From assembly GCA_964017185.1 (NCBI GenBank), contig OZ024870.1, positions 65,906,312 to 65,970,311 of the forward strand: a DNA stretch of 64,000 bases, read 5' to 3'. The notes under the pieces were generated by a model, which saw only the letters and a program-made list of their open reading frames with translations, was not told the DNA's origin and made no database searches. The position numbers and the translations under genes were made by a program. This document shows, piece after piece, positions 32,306 through 43,003 of the stretch; within the stretch, counting starts at the first letter, position 1; every line of letters starts with the position of its first letter. Source of the stretch: Rugalucina vietnamica. Its lineage: Eukaryota; Mollusca; Bivalvia; Lucinida; Lucinidae.

Positions 32306-33419
32306 AACTCTTAAGGCATGCTTACCTCATGAAGGAACCCACAAGCAAGCTTTGTTCGTAAAACCGCTCTGGTAGAATATTAGTTCTTGCAAAATAACAC
32401 TGACATGCTTAGTTTTATATTGTAACAACCGCTTTACCATGAAATTGTAAAATGTACAATGAATGAAAATCAGAGTGTAACTTTGTAAATAGTGCTGATA
32501 AAGACATCAAATTTTCAGCTGTATTACTGACAAACATGGTTATTCTTTCATAATTTACAAACAAAATTACAAACCATTAACCATGATTCCTTGTGGATTC
32601 TTTGAAACTCAAATATCAGCGAATTTTTTGTTAAAACAATTGGCTCCATATGTTATGTAATCAATTTAGGCATACAGCATCATAACTCTGGAAGTTCTAT
32701 ATACACAGTAAATATTTATAGACACACTTAACACATTATATAAACAAATTCATCCAGATGTCTATTTCTTGCCAGTGAAGATTGTTCAAAAGCAAGAAGA
32801 GTTGTCAATTTATTTCTGAATATGGCAGGGGCATATCAATAACTGAACGCACTTGTATAAATGATTGTGAAACTGAACTTAGAATACACTCTGGCCATTA
32901 AAATGAAAAAAGGTTGAATGTGGAACATCTCTATGATCGATATGAGATACAGAAAGGCGTTCAGAAAATAACATGACAGTTAAGTCAGTGAGGCTCTGGT
33001 AAACAAAGTTCTTTACAAGGAAGCATAACAGACTATTTGTATCCCATTCAGGAATCATAGATCTTATTGTATGTTCCTCAATAGGAATCACCGTTTCCTA
33101 AATGGGCATCACTTTTTTTTCTAGCTCCCAAATAGGAATCACAGAAAATCAGAAAAAAATCCTGATTTTAAACCTTAATAACTTAGACAATTAAAAAAAA
33201 ATCTGAACGGTCAAAAGTTTGGAAATTCATTCATCTTTAAGCTCTCCAAAATTGGTGGAAATCGGTTAAAAACTGTGATACATTTTTTCGATTTTCTGAG
33301 AGTACTATAAAAATGACAAAAAGATGCCCAATTGAGTATCAAATTGCTATTAATAGTAACATTTACCTGTCAAAGCTATCTAGGTCAGTGATACTCAATT
33401 GGGCATCTCTCCTCCACTG

Positions 33420-34075
33420 TTTATGTTTTGTGTATAGCAGTGGATAGTAGTTCCCTTTATAAATCCTGCCAACCATGCCCCTTGGGTCTGCGATAGGCTA
33501 AAAATAAGAAAAAAAAATATGAAAAAAATCTTCTTCTCTGAAACCACAATACCCAAAGCAAGTATGCAGCAAAAATGAGACACAATCAAGCCCATGGGGT
33601 CAAATTTGGTCCCATCCATGGGTTATATATACTCCCATATTCTTAGAGTGGTAAAACACACAAAAACCTTCTCAGAAACCAGGACGCCTAGAGCTTTTAT
33701 ATTTTGTGTGAGGCAATGTTAAAGAATCCTATTTATAAGCCCTGCCAACCATACCCCTGCAGTCCATTCAGACTATGCCACCGGGGCCTCATTATTTGCC
33801 ATTCATATGCTTATTATAGGAACAAATCTTCTTCTCTGGAACTGCAAGGCTCAAGGCTATTATATTAAGTATGCAACGATCTTGTATGGTGCTTTACGAT
33901 ACATAGATCCAGCAAAGTATACAAAAGATAAAGTATACAAAAAGCTTCTTCTAAAACCATGAGCCTTAGAGCTTTTATATTGTGTGTAGCAATCTTAAGT
34001 TATCCTCTTTGCTAATCTTGTCACCCGTGCTCCTTGGGCACATAAGGACACATCCCATGGTAGGAGTCATTAGCT
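33420..34075 (+). repeat. Hairpin-headed tandem-repeat element, right piece
   Basis: At least three units of the phrase CTTCTTCTCTGAAACCAC ... AGAGCTTTTATATTGTGTG ... GCCAACCATGCCCC, continuing the piece at 24196-24578. It is cut off by the Penelope fragment at 34076. Confidence 0.65.
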
Positions 34076-34835
34076 CCCCTTCAAGTAAAAAGGTACAAGG
34101 ATGCAGTGATCAGGAAAAGGCGTAATCAGAAAGATATTCAAATTCTAAATACTGAGGCGGGAAAAAACTAAATTGACAATTAGGTACGAATACATAGAGC
34201 ACATATCCTTAACTGGGTGAGCAGCTATTTCCCAACAGGCGGCCACACAGTTAACCGATTTTAACTAAAACTATGAAAACGTACATAAGGTTCAAACAGC
34301 ACAGAAATTCGAATCCAAAACACAAAACAAATCGAACCACAACAGAAGTATTGCCTTGGAAAGATCGTATGTATAAAATTACTGGGGGAGGGGTTTAAAT
34401 CGATTTTACAGAGCTCTAACCTCACCCTCATATTCTGCAGTAGTTCACAACATTAAGTTAGTTGTTCTGCCCTCATGGTGAATCTCTAACTAGTCAATGA
34501 ATCATCAAGGACAAACAAATAAATCATGATAACCACCATGGTGAATCAAAATCAAGGACTCATATATTCAGTTAGCTGTCAGACGATGAAGATCCCTAGG
34601 CACCAAATAACTTACTGAAATCCCGAGCAAAAGAAAAACACCAGTTAAACCCCTGTGGGCCAAGCAACAGCAAGAAGCTCTGGCCCCAACCAACTAAAAT
34701 GAATAGCTTTATGTCGGGGTCATCATCAGTCATCAGAGTCTGACGCCCGACCCACCCGCATGCAAAAAAGAAGGCAGCATAGTTATCAAGCCACGATTGG
34801 GTTAAAAACTTAGCATGCAGACTGTCGCATAACAT
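34076..34835 (-). pseudogene. Penelope 3' fragment with end of coding region
   Basis: Reverse complement of the Penelope 3' part. It begins at the shared terminal GTACCTTTTT, includes the block AGTTAGAGATTCACC, and at 34790-34835 reaches the last coding block (MRQSACLV-like, here frame-damaged). It is 5'-truncated, as expected for target-primed reverse transcription. Confidence 0.85.
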
Positions 34836-35394
34836 TTAAGTTACATGTATAACCTTTACGTGTGTAACCTGTAATGATTTTTTCTGAACTGAAAACTGTC
34901 AAGATAAGGTGAGCCTCCTCTGGTCTTAGTCATAGATGAATACATGAATGGTAGACGGAATATTTTCATGTCCATCGGTGCTCCGTTAGACCTCTCCACA
35001 CGGAAGTGGAGCAAGGTCACAAAGTGTATCAGAATGCAGGTTAGCCAGCTGATCTAGGATAATGGGTGACAGTAAAGTAAAAGGCCCTGATCATTGTTTT
35101 GTATTATGTCATCACAATTTGACAGTTTCCCGACATTTTTCTGGCCTGTATGATAGTTTGGTGTTATGTCAGGCAAAGATGGCATATAAAGCATGTATTT
35201 ATCCCACTGGTGTTACATCAGGCAAAAATTGCACATAACCATGTATTTTTATCTCTTTCTTACTATTAAGAATATAGTATCCAAAATACTAAGCAGACGC
35301 AAGTTGTAATAGCTAGCTGAGATTAAATAGTCATTGTTTGTAAAAAGGTGTGCTTACCCCACCCACTATAAAGGCAAAGCAAAACCAGAATAAA
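34836..35394. other. Unassigned DNA between two opposed Penelope fragments
   Basis: AT-rich, no gene. It contains ACCCCACCCACTATAAAGGC at about 35355, a relative of the GTGGGTGGGG block of the outer element. Confidence 0.4.
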
Positions 35395-35980
35395 CTTGTC
35401 TGTTGCTCGGCCCACCGGGGTTCAACTGGTGTTTTTCTTTTGCTCCGGAGTTAGTAGGGTATTCGGCGCCCAGGGATCTCCATCGTCGGGCAGCTTACTC
35501 AATCTGTGAGTCCTTGTTTTTGATTCATCAGGATGTTTATCATGATTTATTTGTTTGTTCTTGATGATTCATTGACTAGTTAGAGATTCACCACGAGGAC
35601 CGAAGAACTTACTAAATGTTATGAACCACTGCAGAAGCTGAGGGTGAGGTTAGGATCCTGTAAAACCGGTTTAAGCCCGCCAGTAATTTTGTGTTACTGA
35701 TCGTTCCAGGGCGATACTTCTGTGGTGGTTCTTTTTGTTTTATGTCTTGGTGTTTAAAATTTTTTGTGCTGTTGGCGCCTTAAGTATGTTTTCATATTTT
35801 TAATTAAGTTAAGGTAACTGAGTGGCCACCTATTGGGAAAATAGCTGCTCATTCGGCTTACGATATGTTTCCTGGTATAAGTGCCTGATTGTTAGTTTGG
35901 TTTTTTCCCACCTCGGTTTTTGGAGTGGGAATCTCTTTCTGATTGCGCCTTTTCCTGATCTTTGCCTACTTGTACCTTTA
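35395..35980 (+). repeat. Penelope 3' fragment, plus orientation
   Basis: About 585 bases collinear with 54380-54971 (GCTCCGGAGTTAGTAGG, TTCACCACGAGGACCGAA, GTGGCCACCTATTGGG, ending ACTTGTACCTTT). It is opposite in direction to the fragment at 34076-34835, so the two are an inverted pair within gene B intron 2. Confidence 0.9.
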
Positions 35981-36986
35981 AATACATTCAAATACCTTAA
36001 TTATTAAGGCATCATTACCATTTAATTTTGAGAAAGCTATGATCAAGCAAAAATGAAATTAAAGGAAAATGTTGCACACATTTGTCATATTTTCATTAAA
36101 ATATGACAAATTTTGGACATTATTCTGATCCTGGTCTATGATGTTTGGCGTAAAGTTTGGGTAAAATTGCATGAACGCATGTATTTGAATCACTTTTTAT
36201 CTATTTTAAATATTTTATGTCAAAATAATTAATTAGAACCAAGTTGTGACAACTTAATTAAGCTAAATGGTTATTTTTGTCGAAAGGGTCTGTTTACCCC
36301 ACCCACTTTTGAGGCACTTTTATCAGACATCAGGGTCAGAATAAAGCAATTTAAAGACCTAAGTCATTTAGCCTAACGACTAATTAAAGTTTAAATGGTG
36401 TTTTCTAAGCATTATATCAATAATGAGTGGCAGTGAAGGAAACAGTTGTACCCCGTCCTCATATTTTCATCAAAATTTGACCAATTTTCTATGGTTTTCA
36501 GGCCCCAAAAAAATATTTTTGATGTTTAGCCATTACAAAATGGCATGAAACATTATATTTGTATCTATTCTTTTCTAATTAATCATTTTGATTTCAAAAA
36601 CGAAATAAAAGCATGCCGTGGTGGCTAATTTTATGTATACAGTCATTTTCAAGAAAATCGGCCGCCATCTTGGCGGCCATCTTGGATTTCTCGGACCGCA
36701 GCATGATTTCAGCCAATCACCCTCGATTTTCTTGCACCTCAGATATGTCTCTAACCATTTATGGAAAAATTTTCTCTGGACCTCTCGTGCACACGAATGA
36801 CCCCTCAGGGACTGGAGTGTTGGCCAAAAATTGGATTTCCTTCTTTAATTGAGCAGAAAGTATTGAAATAACACAAAAATTTAAACCAAATACACATGTA
36901 CAAACCTGAAGTCAGTGTGCGAAGTTTCATCATTTGCATCACGGTCGTTGTATGTCTTATCAAAGTATTTTGTCATATTTTTACAG

Positions 36987-37165
36987 TGGTTTGTCCCCCA
37001 CAGAACCGACCGTATCTGTGCCCGCCAGTTGGGGACCCCAGGTGTACAAGTGATGACGATTGTGATGACCCGAATCGTCCCGGAGAAAAATGCTGCGTAC
37101 TCGGCTGTGGTCCGGCAGCATGTACGCAGGCTATAGAGTCCTCAGGGAGGTTCCCTGGGATATGA
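36987..37165 (+). CDS. Gene B exon 3: WAP domain
   Basis: Acceptor CATATTTTTACAG at 36986, phase 1, stop TGA at 37163-37165. Eight cysteines in WAP order: CPPQNRPYLCPP, PRCTSDDDCDDPNRPGEKCC, VLGCGPAAC. The SDDDC...EKCC...GC core is clear. It ends with a short polar tail. Same closing module as gene A. The start of transcription and the other exons lie 15 kb upstream beyond the transposon nest; phases fit exactly (exon 2 leaves one base, this exon supplies two). Confidence 0.8.
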
Positions 37166-37424
37166 GAAGCCGAGTGGCCAGCAGTATCTTTATCTCGTTA
37201 AACGCCCAGTGTGGGATGTTCTAATGACACATGCAATTTTAAGACATTTCTAGTTTGGGCCTATGAAAAAAAACAACAACATAAGTAAATGTTTAACATC
37301 AAGTCTGTGTATTTCATAACAAGAAACTGACACCCTTACATACATGTATATTGTAACCCTTAAATATTATGTAAAAAACATTTCATTACATTGTGTTTGT
37401 CCTAAGTACTTACAATGGTACAGG

Positions 37425-37426
<2 letters not shown>

Positions 37427-37487
<61 letters not shown>

Positions 37488-37514
37488 TGCGTGCGTGTGT
37501 GTGTGTGTGTGTGT
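37427..37514 (+). repeat. (GT)n microsatellite
   Basis: About 44 GT units with a short GC interruption, downstream of gene B. The surrounding 37166-37924 has no recognisable gene; no AATAAA was found near the gene B stop. Confidence 0.95.
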
Positions 37515-37924
37515 TTTGTAAATTGAAATGATCCATGTTCGTGAATATTTGTAAATATTAAGCACCCGTACACACGTTATTTAGACGCAAAACTTGTCTT
37601 GTCTCGCCACATTCCTCTCCTTAGTTATGAATGGTAAAGATAGAAAAGGTTTGTGAAGTTATAAAGCTCCAGAATCGGACAGTATCACAATTGAAGCTTG
37701 AACATAAATGTTGATATTCATTTCTCTTTCATTCGTAACTGCCACGAGGTTCTCTAGAATGTGATGACTTGGTTTCCACGTGGCCCATTAGCGAATAGAT
37801 AGTTTTGGGGATACGACGCACTTGAGAAGATCATAAAGATAGTGGTCCCATCAGACGTTCTGCAGTAACAAAATTTGAACCATGTAAAACCATGTTTTTG
37901 TATAAATGCACAAAATCATCTTTC

Positions 37925-38131
37925 AAACTTTTCTGTTGTGGTTATATTTGTTTTAGGTTTTTAGTCGAATTTTTGTGCTGTTTGAACCGTTTTCATAGTT
38001 TTAGTTAAGTTCGTGTAACTATGTGGCCGCCAATTGGGAAATAGCTGCTTACTCGGCTTACGATATGTTTTCTGAGTATACGTATCTAATTCTTTCTGAT
38101 TGCGCCTTTTCCTGATCATTGCCTACTTGTT
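37925..38131 (+). repeat. Old Penelope 3' fragment
   Basis: Diverged copy of the Penelope end: GTGTAACTATGTGGCCGCCA, CGGCTTACGATATG, GATTGCGCCTTTTCCTGATC, ending TGCCTACTTG. Truncated inside compared with other copies. Confidence 0.8.
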
Positions 38132-38362
38132 TTCAGACTCTGTGTTTTGAAGTGGACAATGTGTCACTTTGGCTGACAGTCATTTTGTTATCTGGCCAAT
38201 CATTGCAGGACGGCTGTAAATAGGAGCCTGGAATATGGTAACTATGCAATTATGGCTAACGAATTAAACACCCATGACTATTAAACAGCGGTAACTTTTA
38301 GTTCTTGAAATATAGACGAGGAAAGAGATGATTCATATGAAACCAAGCACTACCCTTTGAGC

Positions 38363-38364
<2 letters not shown>

Positions 38365-38417
<53 letters not shown>
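38365..38417. repeat. (AAT)n microsatellite at gene C donor
   Basis: About 17 AAT units starting inside the gene C donor region, so the intron begins GTATTTATTATT. Confidence 0.9.
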
Positions 38418-38418
<1 letters not shown>

Positions 38419-38419
38419 C

Positions 38420-38714
38420 CTTTTAGAAAATCCTCTTGTATTTCCCGCACTGTCAGTAAACTGCCTGAACTCCCCCAGTCGAAGTTCGCTGAAGTCAAAG
38501 ATGGTCCCGTCTGCCTCTGCCTGGTGAATGGCGCCAGCTAACGACGTCTGAAATGACGTCTGCGCCTGGTTTACGCTGTTTGCCACGATGTTTTGGGTCA
38601 TCGCCTGGATGTTTGCACCCATGTTTTGGAGACCCAAGTTCAATCCTTGCATTTGTGATCGAAGTTGGTTGCTGAACGAGGTCGGGTTAAAACCAACGAC
38701 GTTCCATGGAAATT
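38420..38714 (-). CDS. Gene C exon, paralogue of gene D
   Basis: Minus-strand exon with acceptor TGCCCCTTTTAG and donor GTATTT. It starts with two bases of a codon and ends with two (same phases as the gene D exon). It encodes about 98 residues: FPWNVVGFNPTSFSNQL, a helical Gln/Asn/Ala-rich middle (ANIQAMTQNIVANSVNQAQ), then RLGEFRQFTDSAGNTRGFSK. The FNPxxFxNQL and (R)xGEFRxFT blocks recur in gene D. Soluble and amphipathic-looking, without cysteines. Not recognised. First and last exons were not found; (AAT)n directly follows the donor. Confidence 0.6.
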
Positions 38715-38784
38715 CTAAAAGGGGCAAAACAGATTGCAACTTATGATCGTCCATAATGATATTCATAAATGGCGATATCTATTT

Positions 38785-39016
38785 GAGCCACGTCGTGGGC
38801 GAACCAACAATTTGCATATGTGAAAACAAAGGCGCAGATCAGCTTCGCAGTAACTGCGAAGCTGATCAGCGCCTTTGTTTTCGCTACACGGATAGTATAA
38901 TTTCTCTTCTTTCTAAATCCAAAATTTCAAGCTTCTAGCCATCTTCTGTGACTGCACACAACGGTTTGTGTCGGACCTGTTCGGAAACCACATTGTAGGT
39001 TTACTCATGACGTGGC
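38785..39016. repeat. GAGCC-ended MITE, copy 2
   Basis: Same unit as 6826-7059. The internal hairpin at 38820-38884 has the tip GCAGTAACTGC (copy 1: GCGGTAACCGC), a matched change on both arms. Confidence 0.85.
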
Positions 39017-39361
39017 GCATTTGTGGTTACGGACTGTTGGAAACCGTCCTTAAATCAAGACTAGGAAAATAATGGTAATAATAATAGTTTATGCTCTCTT
39101 TAAAATAGGTAACTTTTAAATCATTTGTAAATTTCTTCTTGCTTTCTTAGCTTATTCCAAGACCAGTACATTTATCTTTTTAAAAAAGATATCGTGGATA
39201 CTCTCCTTAGAACTCGCTTTTCTTGCACACCAGACAGAAATTGCCACACTTTTTGCCTGGGTGATAAAATTGCATCTCACCCAGGTGTTCTCACCCAGGT
39301 TAAAAAAAATACGCAAAACCTTGAAATAAACCAGATTTTGGGGGTTGTTGTGCAAGAAAAA

Positions 39362-39512
39362 GAATCTAATATGGTGTTCTGTTCTAGATGGAAGTTTCCA
39401 ACCCTCGGGATGATCGTGCTGAACGGAACCTCGGCAGAGCCTCGGTTCCGCTCAGCACGGTCATCCCTTGGGTTGGAAACTTCCATCTAGAACAGAACCC
39501 CATATAAGATTC
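39362..39512. repeat. Long near-perfect palindrome (foldback FB2)
   Basis: Arms of about 73 bases from GAATCTAATATGG inward, sharing the blocks CCAACCCTCGGG and GGAACCTCGGC with FB1 at 5121 but differing from it between these blocks. Flanked on the left by AAGAAAAA as FB1 is. Confidence 0.9.
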
Positions 39513-39940
39513 TTATATTACCCACCCTATTTGTTTGGGCAAAAATTTAGAGACACGTGTTCCAATTTTAAGCTATTTTTGTGCCCATATACTCTCGGTA
39601 TTCTACAACAGACATGAAAATACTTGCGTTCTTGTCCATGGACTCCAAAAAACAGCAAACATATTCCGAGAAATATATATTTCGCCATATTGCAGTTACG
39701 TTTATATTTAAATCTCTCGTCAACAAACTGACAACTTTTACAACATAGGCAAGTCACGGCTGTTTAGCTACTTAAATGATGCGCAATTTATAATAATTAA
39801 TCAAAATCTTAATTAGCGGCAATTTATCTAGGCATGTGCCACGGTCATCATTACCTTTACTTTATGCCACGTGACAGTACGAGTTCGTAATTTGCGGTTA
39901 AAAATTTAAAAATAACGAATCATTCCGCTTATTCTGTTTT

Positions 39941-41463
39941 TAGCTCACCTGAGCCGAAGGCTCACAGGTGAGCTTATAGTATACGCATGCTCCGTCGTCC
40001 GTCGTTGTCGTCGTCGTCCACACTTTTCAAACATCTCGTCTGAAACCGCTTGGCCAATCAAAGCCAAACTTCATGTGGAGCATCCTTAGGAAGGGGGAAG
40101 GAAAGTTTGTATAAATGGTTCAGGTCACATGACCAAGATGGCCGCCATGGCTATAAATAGCAAAAACCTTTAAAAATCTTCTTCTCCAGAACCAGAAGAC
40201 TTATGATTTTGAAACTTGGCATGAAGCATCAGACAATCGAGTTCTACAAAATTTATGTAAATCATGACCCTAGGATGACCCTGACCTATTTTACGGCAAG
40301 GTCAACATAGGTCGCCAAAGCATTTGAATAGGGGAAAATTGTTAAAATATGATTTGAAGGGCAAAACTTGCAGGAAATGGGCAAATGGACAGAATATTTA
40401 TGTTTGTGAGAAAATTTTGTCCCCATGGGGTTGCCTGCCCCTGTCCCGGGGCTATATACATGTATATGACCATAATATTCAAACTTCTTCTCCTCTGAAA
40501 CCGCTTGGCCAATCAAAGCCAAACTTTATATGTATAGGGAGCATCGTTAGGAAGTGATAATGAAAGTTTGTATAAATGGTCATGGTCACATGACCAAGAT
40601 GGCCGCAATGCCTATAAATAGCAAAAACCTTTAAAAATCTTCTTCTCCAGAACCAGAGGCCTATGATTTTGAAACTTGGCATGAAGCATCAGGCAATCGA
40701 GCTCTACAAAGTTTGTATAAATCATGACCCTTGGATGACCTTGACCTATTTTACCACAAGGTCAACATAGTTCGCGCATGCATTTAAATGGAGAAAATTG
40801 TTAAAATATTATTTGAAGGGCAAAACTTGCAGGAAACGGGCAAATAGGCAGAATATTTATGTTTATGAAAAAAAAATTGTCACCATGGGGTTGTCTCCCC
40901 CTGTCCTAGGGCTATATACATGTACAAGACCATAATATTCAAACATCATCTGCTCTGAAACTGCTTGGCCAATCAAAGCCAAACTTTATGTGGAGGATCG
41001 TTCGGAAGGGGCAATGAAAGTTTATATAAAATGGTCATGGTCACATGACCAAGATGGCCGCCATGGCTATCAATAGCAAAAACCTTTAAAAATCTTCTTC
41101 TCCAGAACCAGAAGGCCTATGATTTTGAAACTTGGCATGAAGCATCAGGCAATCAAGCTCTACAAAGTTTATATAAATCATGACCCTTGGATGACATTGA
41201 CCTATTTTACGGCAAGGTCAACTTGGGTTGCCCATGCATTTGAATGGGGAAAATTGTTAAAATGTCATTTGGAGAGCATAACTTGCAAAAAATTGGCAAA
41301 TGGACTGAATTTTTATGATTTGAAAAAGAAATTGACTCCAGGGTTTGCTCTGACCCTGCCCAGGGATTATATACATGTATATGACCATTCTAGTCAACTA
41401 AGTTTATTGGTATATATCTCAGGTCTCAGGTGAACGTTTACAGGACCATGGGTCCTCTGGTTT
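39941..41463 (+). mobile_element. Helentron/HINE-like element with three ~457-base tandem units
   Basis: 5' end TAGCTCACCTGAGCCGAAGG folds with CACAGGTGAGCTTA. The same inverse word (TCAGGTGAAC) returns near the 3' end, followed by a small hairpin GGACCATGGGTCC and the terminus TCTGGTTT. Between are three units beginning TGAAACCGCTTGGCCAATCA at 40041, 40496 and 40956. A 5' subterminal inverted repeat pairing with a 3' copy, tandem core repeats and a 3' stem-loop before CTRR-T are known features of Helentron-derived HINEs. Non-coding. Confidence 0.7.
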
Positions 41464-41942
41464 AATCACGGACCGTTCTAAAAGGATGATGCTATCAATA
41501 ATAAGACAAATGCTACATTTTTATAGAATCGCGAGTTTAAGGCAGGCGACCATGAATATTTTAACTAGATTCTGCTTTGATTTGGCTCAGTCTTTCAAAA
41601 CAATATTCTCTCTCTGTCTAAAAATGCCGATCATGCTCCAAACGGAGGATACATTTCTTGAAAGTTTTAGGGAGTTTTGTTTTTAACAAAAATACATTTT
41701 GAATAGAAATATTTAAGTGATTTATGGTAATCACTGTCAGTGTAAAAACAAAGTAAATGGGTCCTCCCACGCATAAGATACTGGCCTGTCAGTATGCCAC
41801 CTGTATGGGCGAAGAAGTGTTGCATTCCCTGCCCACATAGTCTCACTGATTCTGCTATGACATCAGGAAAACATGTCCGTGCAATGAATACCCCCTTATA
41901 CCCCACTTTTATATGGCAAAACTGGGGTATACAGGGTATACC

Positions 41943-42058
41943 TATTTTTCTTATTTTTGTTCCAAAACATAGATTGTGGGTACTCGTTAGAACCGCCTCG
42001 CCGAGGCGGTTCTAACGTGTACCCACAATCTATGTTTTGAGCAAAAATAAGAAAAATA
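41943..42058. repeat. Perfect palindrome (foldback FB3)
   Basis: 58-base arms, from TATTTTTCTTATTTTTG through CATAGATTGTGGGTAC to GAACCGCCTCG, then the inverse with no loop. It is preceded by an orphan hairpin head ATACCCCAC ... TGGGGTATAC (41896-41937). One arm of a relative sits at 5269-5323. Confidence 0.9.
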
Positions 42059-42367
42059 TCAAAATTTGTCTGATGAATTTTTCATTTTTACAACAGAAAA
42101 AAATCTCTGTATATTGCATGGGCAAGTTTTCGTAATGAATTACCTCTACATTTTCTGTTGTATTTATTTGGGAGAAATCAGAAGAAAGATTTCCATGTTG
42201 AATAATTTTATTATTGTTGAACTAGAGCTACATTATACATGTATTCACCAACATTAATTGAAACTTACAACCTACAGTTACAACATGGGGCCGGTATGCT
42301 TAGTATGCATGCTAATGTGCTCGGCGTCATAATGGACTTTTATTCCCGTGGTTGTAAAAATATTTTC

Positions 42368-42566
42368 ATGCTCAACTGAGCTGAGCATGTAATTTAAACT
42401 ACTCATCGATACTGAAATAGACCAAATAAATCGAAATTTCAGGTTTAGATCACCAAAGCCTGTAATTTATCCTGCTTACTATGATAAATGTTAAAATGCC
42501 AATCAATGTTGGCATTTTAACTATCATAAGCAGGATAAATTTCATGCTCAGCTAAATTGAGCATGA
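42368..42566. repeat. Nested hairpins
   Basis: CATGCTCAACTGAGCTGAGCATG at 42368 and CATGCTCAGCTAAATTGAGCATG at 42544 each fold on themselves. Between them, 42473-42542 is a 70-base palindrome (TAATTTATCCTGCTTACTAT ... inverse) with tip AATCAATG. It lies just past the gene D stop. Confidence 0.8.
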
Positions 42567-42589
42567 AAAAAGTTTAATGACGGTGGAGC

Positions 42590-42695
42590 CTAGAAGCGAA
42601 ATAAACGAAATCCTCCAGGTCCTCTAGTGAAGAAATATCCTGACCCTTGGCCCCCGGATCTGATTCCGAAGCCACTCGATTGACCGTCCAAACTC
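42590..42695 (-). CDS. Gene D terminal exon
   Basis: Acceptor ATTTATGTTTCAG, one base completing the split codon, then 35 codons including the stop TAG at 42590-42592. Gly/Ser-rich with aromatic residues: SSGFGIRSGGQGSGYFFTRG ... FRLFRF. Phase matches the donor at 43915. With that exon it gives a secreted-looking basic Gly-rich tail; family unknown. Confidence 0.6.
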
Positions 42696-42705
42696 CTGAA
42701 ACATA

Positions 42706-42752
<47 letters not shown>

Positions 42753-42800
42753 AAGAAGAAGAAGAAGATGATGATGATGCTGTTGTTGTTGATATTGTTG

Positions 42801-42860
<60 letters not shown>

Positions 42861-42922
42861 ATGTTGAAGAAGAAGAAGAAGAAGAAGAAGAAGAAGAAGA
42901 AGAAGAAGAAGAAGAAGAAGAA

Positions 42923-42969
<47 letters not shown>

Positions 42970-43003
42970 CGACGACGATGACGATGATGATGTTGTTGTT
43001 GTT
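42706..43003. repeat. Compound trinucleotide array in gene D intron
   Basis: About 300 bases made of consecutive runs of AAT, GAA, GAT, GTT, GCT, GAT, GAA, GAT and GAC, starting about 10 bases upstream of the gene D acceptor. It translates as homopolymers in every frame; those frames are not genes. Only single-base steps separate the runs. Confidence 0.95.

Larger units (their letters stand above)
24579..33419. mobile_element. 8.8 kb element with ~1.1 kb inverted repeats and TTTAT duplication
   Basis: Terminal inverted repeats begin CAGTGGAGGAGAGATGCCC. The right arm runs 33419 down to about 32306 (1.11 kb). The left arm is the same length once a 988-base insert at 25554-26541 is removed. 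TTTAT flanks both ends, and joining the flanks restores the host repeat phrase CTTTTATGTTTTGTGTATAG. Inside are a MITE-like piece (27407-27725) and a rearranged Gypsy (27905-31250 plus LTR). No transposase seen: non-autonomous. A reverse-strand partial copy lies at 51936-52808. Confidence 0.85.
22087..36814. mobile_element. Outer inverted-repeat element filling gene B intron 2
   Basis: The left end CAGTCCCTGAGGGGTCATTC recurs inverted at the right end. The arms stay about 95% alike for 200 bases and remain alignable over about 650 (22087-22740 against 36160-36814). They share AAGATGGCGGCCGATTTTC and GTGGGTGGGGTAAACAGACCC. Everything between, 14.7 kb, is a nest of other elements. No transposase was found and no target duplication is evident at the outer ends. 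It lies wholly between gene B exons 2 and 3, so the gene may still be spliced across it. Confidence 0.75.

Noticed and set aside
38756-38938. Small protein reading ENKGADQLRSNCEADQRLCF
   Set aside because: This frame is simply the translation of the MITE hairpin and recurs wherever the MITE does.
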